A stretch of DNA of 7,447 nucleotides from Oscillibacter sp. (GTDB lineage: Bacteria; Bacillota; Clostridia; Oscillospirales; Oscillospiraceae), in NCBI GenBank assembly GCA_009773995.1, contig VSMY01000117.1, forward strand, positions 1 to 7,447, in the 5' to 3' direction. Position numbers and translations under genes: made by a program. Below the pieces are notes generated by a model. That model did no database searches. It was not told the origin of the DNA and worked only from the letters and a program-made list of their open reading frames with translations. This document shows positions 1-6,000 of this stretch, in pieces (the stretch's first letter is position 1; every line of letters starts with the position of its first letter).

Positions 1-53
1 CGATAAGGGGAATGACCCGCCTCCGGGTAATGGCCCGGACCTCCTCAATGGCC
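1..53. repeat. 53-bp direct repeat, copy 2 (at window edge)
   Basis: Bases 1-53 are identical to bases 751-803, in the same orientation and the same reading frame of the ATPase gene. The match ends at base 54 (t here, a at 804). It cannot be followed leftward past the edge, so 53 bp is a minimum length. This copy sits where the catalytic core should continue after LEDPVE, so it is the displaced copy. It could be an assembly loop or a genuine duplication. Confidence 0.97.
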
Positions 54-1129
54 TCCACCGGGTCCTCCAGGGAGACCAGGTTGACCTCCTCGCTTTTCAG
101 GCGGTCAATCATGGCGTAGAGGGTGGAGGTTTTGCCGGAGCCTGTGGGACCCACCATGAGGATGACGCCCTCGGCGGCGTTGTCCACCAGCTTGCAGAAC
201 CGCTCCCGGTTCCCGCCCTCCAGGCCGATGCCCTCCAGGGTGGCCAGCTCCGGGGTTTTGCGCAGAAGGCGGATGACCACCTTCTCGCCGTGGATGGTGG
301 GCAGGGTGGAGATGCGGAGGTCCAGGGTTTCCTGCCGGACGGTGACGTTGGCCCGGCCGTCCTGGGGGATGAGCTTCTGGGCGATGTCCATCCGGGCCAT
401 GATCTTCAGCCTTGAGATGACGGAGCTCTGGAGCTCCCGGGGCACCGGGATGATGGCCCGGAGGGCCCCGTCGATGCGCATGCGGATGGTCATGCTGTCC
501 TCGCCGGGCTCCATGTGGATGTCCGAGGCTCCCTCCGTACAGGCCCGGTCGATGATGGAGTTCACCAGCCGGATGGCCGGGGCGGCGTCCGCCTCGTCCT
601 CGTCCACGGTCATGCTCTGGGGCTGGGCCAGGTTGGCGGCGCCGCCGTATTGGCTGCCCAGCAGGTCCCGCTGCATGTCCTCGATGGCCTGCATGGCCCC
701 CTGGTTGCTGTAGAGGTTCTGCACCGCCCGCTCCACGGCGGCGGAGGCCGCGATAAGGGGAATGACCCGCCTCCGGGTAATGGCCCGGACCTCCTCAATG
801 GCCAGGAAGTTCAGGGGGTCCGCCATGGCCAGGTGCACGTCCGTCCGGGTGGCCCGGACGGGGACGGCCATGTGCTTTTTCGCCGTGCTCTTCGGCAGGA
901 GCTGAGCCATTTCCGGTGGGATGGGGTAGGTGTTCAGATCGATGAACTCCACGCCCAATTGACTCATCAGCGTGTCAATGAGCTGCCGCTCCGTGATGAA
1001 GCCGTGGGTTTGCAGGATGGCGCCCAGGCGTTCGCCGGTGTCCTCCTGGAGCTTCAGCGCTTCGTCCAGCTGGGCCTGGGTGATGCTGCCGCTGTTGACC
1101 AGCAGATCGCCCAGTTTGACGTATTTCAT
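1..1129 (-). CDS. pilB: Type IV pilus / type II secretion assembly ATPase (PilB/GspE family), MshEN domain, 3' end cut by window edge
   Basis: This is a cytoplasmic hexameric motor ATPase that powers assembly of pilin or pseudopilin filaments. I translated 376 residues from ATG at 1129. Residues 1-60 carry a tandem MshEN motif pair (K5-Q28 and R34-Q57), the cyclic di-GMP-binding fold. The rest of the N-terminal T2SSE_N domain runs to about residue 150. The catalytic domain shows ASDIHMEP at 201-208, RIDGAL at 218-223, Walker A GPTGSGKT at 327-334 and SLEDPVE at 353-359. The family is usually about 550-600 aa, so Walker B and the C-terminus lie beyond the edge. Residues 360-376 (AIEEVRAITRRRVIPLI) are abnormal: they copy residues 110-126 where the family has a G-x-x-Q-V-x-V-N-type segment. 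The start overlaps the upstream prepilin stop by ATGA, and a GAAGGGGA site lies 6 nt upstream. GspE is the alternative name; without pilC/pilT or gspF in view the two cannot be separated. Confidence 0.93.
   Translation of the reverse strand, partial: MKYVKLGDLLVNSGSITQAQLDEALKLQEDTGERLGAILQTHGFITERQLIDTLMSQLGVEFIDLNTYPIPPEMAQLLPKSTAKKHMAVPVRATRTDVHLAMADPLNFLAIEEVRAITRRRVIPLIAASAAVERAVQNLYSNQGAMQAIEDMQRDLLGSQYGGAANLAQPQSMTVDEDEADAAPAIRLVNSIIDRACTEGASDIHMEPGEDSMTIRMRIDGALRAIIPVPRELQSSVISRLKIMARMDIAQKLIPQDGRANVTVRQETLDLRISTLPTIHGEKVVIRLLRKTPELATLEGIGLEGGNRERFCKLVDNAAEGVILMVGPTGSGKTSTLYAMIDRLKSEEVNLVSLEDPVEAIEEVRAITRRRVIPLI
751..803. repeat. 53-bp direct repeat, copy 1 (native position in ATPase N-terminal domain)
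   Basis: This copy encodes residues 110-126 of the ATPase, within the last part of the T2SSE_N domain, after the family-typical L-A-M-A-D-P-L segment (residues 100-106). The surrounding protein reads normally on both sides, so this is taken as the original position of the sequence repeated at 1-53. The offset is exactly 750 bp. Confidence 0.97.
959..1117 (-). other. MshEN tandem cyclic di-GMP-binding motifs in the ATPase
   Basis: ATPase residues 5-28 (KLGDLLVNSG...LKLQ) and 34-57 (RLGAILQTHG...LMSQ) are two 24-residue motifs separated by five residues. Each has (R/K)-L-G at the start, G at position 10, L at 17 and 21, and a closing Q. This matches the known MshEN arrangement, in which the two motifs together bind one cyclic di-GMP. 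The first motif has Lys instead of Arg at position 1 and Ser at position 11; the second is close to ideal. Binding itself is predicted, not shown. Confidence 0.85.
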
Positions 1130-1662
1130 GAGCTTTCCCCTTCTTCCTTTAATTCCTCCGGCGGGTTCAGGCATCGGATGACCACGCCGTCATCCGGCGT
1201 TTTCGCGCTGATACTGCCGTTCTTCCAGCCGACTTCTAATTTTAAAGTAAAACAGGCCGTGTCCCGGTTATAGTCGATATTCAGGGTTTTGACCTGATAA
1301 TCCCCGTTTTTATACGCGCCGCCCCGGCCGGTTTCGCTGTCCGCCTGGGGCAGGAGCTCCACGCCGCCGACATAGATGTGCCCGTCGCCCTCGTTCAGGG
1401 CGATGGTGTGCCCGCCGTTGTAGGTCGGTTTCCCGTCTTCCCCGCCGCCCGCCTCATGAGCGTAGCGCAGTTCCCCGGCGATGGCGTTGGTCAGGGAGTT
1501 CAGCAGCAGCTGGGTCTCCGCCTCCGCCGTGAGGTCGAAATAGGTCTTCATGGCTGCGCTGAGCCCCGCGTTCACCATCATGCACAGCAGCATGAGGACG
1601 GCCACGGCGCAGAGCATTTCCACCAGGGAGAACCCGGCGCTGCTTTTCAGCTTCTTTCTCAT
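1126..1662 (-). CDS. Type IV prepilin-like protein, PilW/GspJ-like minor pilin
   Basis: This 178-aa protein has a class III (prepilin) signal. A basic leader (MRKKLKSSAG) is followed by FSLVE and a hydrophobic helix to about residue 34. Prepilin peptidase should cut between G10 and F11, leaving N-methyl-Phe at +1 and the conserved Glu at +5 (E15), with a mature protein of about 168 aa. The stretch around residues 50-66 (NSLTNAIAGELRYA) resembles the helix after the signal in PilW/GspJ-type minor pilins; the C-terminal part is beta-rich and not assignable. Its start overlaps the stop of the upstream prepilin (ATGA, 1659-1662), with AGGAGG 6 nt upstream. Its own stop overlaps the ATPase start in the same way. 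It is likely a low-abundance component that primes or caps a filament. The exact minor-pilin class is uncertain. Confidence 0.88.
   Translation of the reverse strand: MRKKLKSSAGFSLVEMLCAVAVLMLLCMMVNAGLSAAMKTYFDLTAEAETQLLLNSLTNAIAGELRYAHEAGGGEDGKPTYNGGHTIALNEGDGHIYVGGVELLPQADSETGRGGAYKNGDYQVKTLNIDYNRDTACFTLKLEVGWKNGSISAKTPDDGVVIRCLNPPEELKEEGESS
1136..1143 (-). promoter_or_regulatory. Ribosome binding site of the ATPase gene
   Basis: GAAGGGGA lies 6 nt upstream of the ATG at 1129, inside the end of the upstream prepilin gene. It is weaker than the AGGAGG sites of the three genes before it. Reinitiation after the overlapping TGA probably contributes to translation. Confidence 0.6.
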
Positions 1663-2066
1663 CCGCCGCCTCCTGTCTCATCTGATTCATCAGGAGGCGG
1701 GTCTATGGCGTAGGACAGCAGCTGCTTGCCGCCGTAGAAATACAGCTTGTCGGAGGGCCCCGGCGGGATTTCCACAAAGGCGCCTTCGCTGTTTTCGACG
1801 CGCAGCTTGGTCCCCGAAGGCGCGTCATAGACGTCCGCCCGGGGGGGGACGCCGGGATCGGAGGAGGGAACCTCCGTTTTGCTCTGCCGCTCCGCCCTGG
1901 ACAGGGCCTCGTAATATTCGCTGTCCGCCGCCTGGGCCTGGAGGTCGATGCTGGCGGAGGCCGAGACGGCCCCCAGCAGCAGCATGACGGACAGAGCGCA
2001 GACCAGTACGGAGGCCAGCACTTCCACCAGGGTTTCGCCTTGGGTACTTCGCAGCTTCTCTCTCAT
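1659..2066 (-). CDS. Short type IV prepilin-like protein, PilV/GspI-like minor pilin
   Basis: This 135-aa protein has a prepilin leader MREKLRSTQG, then ETLVE and a hydrophobic helix to about residue 33. The predicted cut is G10/E11, with the conserved Glu at +5 (E15). Position +1 is Glu rather than Phe; G-(E/Q)-T-L-(V/I)-E variants are common in clostridial prepilins. The mature part is short (about 125 aa) and polar, with an early helix (QAQAADSEYYEALSRAERQ) and a Pro/Gly-rich end (DPPPDESDETGGGG). It overlaps both neighbours by ATGA. PilV/GspI-like is a best guess from size and gene order, as no diagnostic motif is visible. The start and leader are close to those of the next gene at DNA level, which suggests the two are paralogues. 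Confidence 0.87.
   Translation of the reverse strand: MREKLRSTQGETLVEVLASVLVCALSVMLLLGAVSASASIDLQAQAADSEYYEALSRAERQSKTEVPSSDPGVPPRADVYDAPSGTKLRVENSEGAFVEIPPGPSDKLYFYGGKQLLSYAIDPPPDESDETGGGG
1669..1674 (-). promoter_or_regulatory. Ribosome binding site of the 178-aa prepilin
   Basis: A perfect AGGAGG lies 6 nt before the ATG at 1662. It falls inside the last codons of the upstream gene and explains that protein's GGGG ending, since those codons also form the ribosome binding site. Confidence 0.8.
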
Positions 2067-3025
2067 CCGTCCGCCTCCTTCCTGCTCTCTCGGGTGATCC
2101 AGTCCAGCTTCCAGGTCATGTAAGAGCCGGTGGTTTGCGTTTCCCGCGCGACGCCCGGAGGGACGAGAAGCGTCAGCGTTCCGGTCTCCGTTTCTTCGGC
2201 GGTTTTCAACGGTTCGTCCTTGGGCATATAGCCGTCTTCCGGCGTGTATTCGATGGAGAGACTGCCTCCGGCGGTGATTTGGGGCGTGCCTCCGGCCGGG
2301 TCGGGCGTGACCAGCTGGGGCGCCAGCTCCGCCTCCATGACGTAGCGTATGGGGTTGCCGTCGGCCGTCGTTCCGGCGTCCAGCCGGGCCGTCAAGTGGA
2401 TGCGGCGGGTTTGGCTCATGTCGATGTCTATGGTGACGGGCCCAAACTTTTCCGAGACGGCGGCGTCACCCTGGACCTGCACCCTGAGGATCCGGGTAGG
2501 GGAAGCCCCGCCCGGGCCGGTGGGGAGGGGCGCGGTTTTGCTGCTCTTCAGGCCGTGATAGCCGACGCCGGAGAACTTCTCGGAGAAAACGCGGTCCAGC
2601 TCCTTTTGGAAGGACAGGACGGCCTTGGCGTCGTCCAGGGTTCCGTCCGGCTTCAGCGGCGTCAGCTTGCCGCAGGTAAAAATCCCCGAAAGCTGCTCGA
2701 CCATGTAATAGGGATATTCGGTGGTGGTGACAATCTCGTTTCCGGCCGCGTCTATGCTCTTTACCGTCAGAATCTCGGTCCACTTGCCGACGTCGTACCG
2801 TCCGTAGTATTTCGCCTGCTCCAGCTCTCCGGCCGTCAGCCGGAGGGCGGAGGACAGGGCCAGGTAGCGCTGCTGCTCCTCATAATTGCTCCGGATCTTG
2901 CCCGCGTTGGAGACCGCCGCCGTCAGGACGGAGGCCGCCGCCATCATGCAGACCAGGAGGAACAGCAGCGCCAGGAGGATGGACGCCCCGTTTTGGCTGT
3001 GCAGTTTTTCAGGCAGCTTTTTCAC
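2063..3025 (-). CDS. PilX/GspK-like minor pilin with no Glu+5
   Basis: This 320-aa protein begins with GTG. AGGAGG lies 7 nt upstream, and the leader MKKLPEKLHSQNG begins at this codon. The leader is followed by ASILLALLFLLVCMM and a hydrophobic segment to about residue 38. The pattern Q-N-G/A-S-I-L-L-A-L matches PilX/GspK-type signals, with a likely cut at G13/A14. The +5 residue is Leu18, not Glu, as expected for proteins at the filament tip. The mature region has an early helix (YEEQQRYLALSSALRLTAGELEQ is its general region, residues 48-70). Mixed beta segments follow, including TIDIDMSQTRRIHLTARLD near residue 200. No enzymatic motif is visible. It is the first small gene after the giant surface protein (18-nt gap) and overlaps the next prepilin by ATGA. 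Assignment to the PilX/GspK group rests on the signal and context only. Confidence 0.83.
   Translation of the reverse strand: MKKLPEKLHSQNGASILLALLFLLVCMMAAASVLTAAVSNAGKIRSNYEEQQRYLALSSALRLTAGELEQAKYYGRYDVGKWTEILTVKSIDAAGNEIVTTTEYPYYMVEQLSGIFTCGKLTPLKPDGTLDDAKAVLSFQKELDRVFSEKFSGVGYHGLKSSKTAPLPTGPGGASPTRILRVQVQGDAAVSEKFGPVTIDIDMSQTRRIHLTARLDAGTTADGNPIRYVMEAELAPQLVTPDPAGGTPQITAGGSLSIEYTPEDGYMPKDEPLKTAEETETGTLTLLVPPGVARETQTTGSYMTWKLDWITRESRKEADG
2074..2080 (-). promoter_or_regulatory. Ribosome binding site of the 135-aa prepilin
   Basis: AAGGAGG lies 7 nt before the ATG at 2066, within the final codons of the upstream PilX-like gene. It supports this start together with the prepilin leader that follows. 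Confidence 0.8.
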
Positions 3026-3032
3026 GGGGCGT

Positions 3033-3038
3033 CCTCCT
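3033..3038 (-). promoter_or_regulatory. Ribosome binding site deciding the GTG start of the PilX-like gene
   Basis: AGGAGG lies 7 nt before the GTG at 3025, inside the 18-nt gap after the giant gene's TAA (3044-3046). It supports GTG as the true start of the PilX-like protein. Confidence 0.8.
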
Positions 3039-3043
3039 CTCGT

Positions 3044-6000
3044 TTAAGCGTTCCGCTTCTGGGCGCGCCGCCGCCGGACGGAGCGTTCCTCCTCTTCCAG
3101 GGCGGGGGGCGGGGCTTCGATTGCGTTTTGGCCGTTCGGTGCGTCCGGGGCCTTCATCTCCGGCTTTTTTACGGTGAGGGACAGCGTATGGATTTGCCCC
3201 TCCGCTTCCTCGATCAGCTCGGGCTGCCCGTCGGGCTGCAAGCTGGTGAGCTTCAAGGGGATGAAAACCGTGGTTTCCTCCGGCACGTCCGCGTAGTCCG
3301 GAATCTGGTAGGTCAGCGTAACGAGGATTTTGCCGTCCTCGGTCCGGAGGGCCGCCGTGGGCTGGTTGAGCATGGGCTTTACTTCGGGGTCCTTGAATTT
3401 CTCGAAGAGCAGGGTCCCTTCGCCCTCTCCGACGTCCATGCTGTCGGGGAATGTGATGGTGCAGGTCCAGCCCGTTCCGCCGTCGGCTTTGTCAAAGCGG
3501 ATAAAGTCCTCCTCCTGCCCCTTCCAGGGCTGGATGACGTCGACGCGGATATCTCCGCTGCCGCCGTCGTAGTTCGTGACAAGGGGGTTGTCGGGGTCGT
3601 CGGGGTTTTGGACGGTGACGGCGTAACGGAAGCTGGCGTTTGCGTTCAGGGACAGGCCGCTCTCCAGCTCCGGCGCCTCCAGGGGAATCCCGGTGGTGAA
3701 CCGGATGGCGGGGGGCTTGCCGTCCGCCGCCTCCGGCCGTATGGTCTCGGCCTCCAGGAAGCCGGTGCTTCCACAGACGGGATTGCCCTTAAGGGTCAGC
3801 CTGCCGTTGTCCAGCTCCAGCGGGCGGTCCGCCTTGTCGGCGGCCGTGACGCCGATTTCCACCGTGTCGCTGGGGAACATGAAGAGCCGGGAGGGACGCA
3901 GCTTTACGTCGGCGGTGATATGGACGGTGACGGTGAGCTGGTAGGAATTGCCGTCCGGGTCCGTGTAGGTGATGAGGAGATCGTCCGTGCCGTTGGACAG
4001 GGGGGTCAGCCGCAGAAGGAAGGTCTTCCCACGCTCCGCCTGGGGAAGCTTCTCGGAGTCCACCTTTACCGGGGGCTCCTCCACCAGGGCGATCTGGTCC
4101 TTCGGATCGGTGAAGTTTTTCCAGGAGAAGCTCCATTGGCCGACCGCGTCATCCTTGCCGATGCCCTCCGTCAGCACCAGGTGCTCCTGATAGGGGGCGG
4201 AGCCATTGACGAACAGGTCGATGTCGATGGGGCTGCCGCCCAGGCAGACGGGCTGCTTGTCTTCGCCGAGGAGGGGGTCACCGTTCTCGTCCAGGGCGCG
4301 GCGCTCGAAGCCCTTCAGGGGCCAGCCGCCGTAGTGGACGCTGTACTTTTTGTCCTTGATTAAGATGGTGGGGAAGGGGTAGTCCCGGTCCCGCAGCTGG
4401 GGAGAGTCGGCGGGGGGATAGCTGTACTTGCCGGGGATGGAGATGGGGGGATCGTCCTCCGTCTGGGTGGTGACGTGCTGGAAGAACACGACGCCTTCCG
4501 CTCCCGCGGCCTTTTCGGCGTTCAGCAGCTGGTAGATGTCCAGCGCGGGGTCCTTTCCAGGGATACCCTTCTGCGTGCCGGACAGCTGCTCGTAGGACAG
4601 GCCGGTGACGTCGTAATAGCCGTCCCCTGGTTTCTCGAAGCTGCTTGGATCCGTGGTGTAATAATAGACCCAATTGTAATTCGGTTCATCGCCAAGGCCG
4701 ACGCCGGATGCGCGATAGACCATCCAGCCCCGGAACACATATCTGTTACTTTGGAGCTGGAACAGCGGCAGTCCCGTCTCAACCGGTAAGCCGGCAGGGT
4801 AATAAAGATTGCTGCTGTAAAGACCGGAGCCGCTGATTTCCCGGAACCTGCTGTTTGCCGCCTGTACGGGATTTTGCAGGTTGTAGCGGCTTCCAACCTT
4901 ATAGCTGGTATCTATGAGCGGTTTTCCGGCGCGGGTCTTGAGGTCGGTTTTCGCCTTCCGTGTCGCAGCGGCGTCCAGGAACGCGCTGATGTCGTTGTAT
5001 TCGCATAAAACCTCGCTGCTCAGGAAATAGCAGTTACTCATGATACAGGAGCCATGGTTTTTCACGTTGTCATTGGTTCCGGAGGGGTAGATTTCTCCCG
5101 TGCCGCCGATGGCATAAAGGCCCTTGATGGCTGAATGAGCGGCCAGAGACGGAAGGCGGACATAGCTGTAGCAGTTAATCAGGCTGTTGTCGGTCCAGCC
5201 CTTTGTGCCTGCCGCCGTCGAGTTTTTGTCGTTTATAAAGCCGATGGTCAGATTTGAGTTCGACCCAATCTGGAGGGGCTTCATATAGCTGCCTCCGACG
5301 ATGCCCCCGATGTAGATGCCCTTTTCTCCCATGTCAATGTCGCTGTTTGGGTCCAGGGAGATGGAGCCTCCGGCGTAACAGTCCTGGATGCTCCCCTGGC
5401 TGGAGCCCACCAGGCCGCCTACGCGCAGGTTGTCGTTGGCCACGATGCCGTTTTTCAGAACAATGTCCGCATTGGAGGTGCAGCCGGAAAGGGACATGTT
5501 GGACAGGCCCAGCAGGCCGCCCACGCCCACGCCGCCCCAGGTTTTATCGGCCTTCGCCGTGTAGGTTTTCGCCTCGATCCGGTAGCCGGAGACGGCGCAG
5601 TTCACCACGGCGGTCTGGCCGGGCTCGCCCTTTTCGTTGTGGGAGGCCGCCACGCCCGCCAGGGCTCCGATGGCGTACCACTGGCTGGACGTTGTGGTAT
5701 CGTAAAAGCTTCTCACGAAGCTCTCTCCGGTGGAGGAATACAGGACGATGTTTTTCAGCGTCCCATTGTAGACCAGCCCGAAGAGGCCCGCGCAGGAGGC
5801 GGTATGCCCTTGGACGTTGACGTTTTCAATGACATAGCTGTTGCCGTCGTAGACGCCTCCGAACCAGCCGTCCAAAAATCCTCGGTTTTCGTTGGTGTTC
5901 GTGGTGTCGTAGTATTCGGCAATGGGGGTGTAGGTCTTGTATTTCCCGTCGGTTCCCCGCTCTCCCTTGACGTCATAGCTCTGCTTCCAGTTGTATTTTC

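Noticed and set aside
610..798. Minus-strand 62-codon frame inside the ATPase
   Set aside because: It is an out-of-frame shadow of the ATPase coding sequence, rich in Pro and Arg. The real frame runs through from 1129 to the edge.
123..1273. Two overlapping plus-strand open frames (196 and 252 codons) antisense to the ATPase
   Set aside because: The minus strand carries Walker A, MshEN motifs and family-typical sequence over the same bases; the plus frames are Met/Arg/Ser- or Gly/Val-rich shadows.
3026..3043. Possible promoter or terminator between the giant gene and the PilX-like gene
   Set aside because: The gap is only 18 nt and is filled by a ribosome binding site. There is no hairpin or T-run.
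3044..3200. Sortase signal at the C-terminus of the giant protein
   Set aside because: The basic tail looks like the end of a sortase signal, but there is no LPxTG-like motif and no hydrophobic helix before it.
2135..4363. Plus-strand open frame of 742 codons antisense to the PilX-like and giant genes
   Set aside because: It is rich in G, R, V, Q and D with no domain, has no ribosome binding site, and covers two clear minus-strand genes. Long antisense frames are expected at high GC.
5254..5820. Plus-strand 188-codon Arg/Pro/Cys-rich frame
   Set aside because: Low-complexity antisense shadow of the GLUG-coding region, with no start signal.
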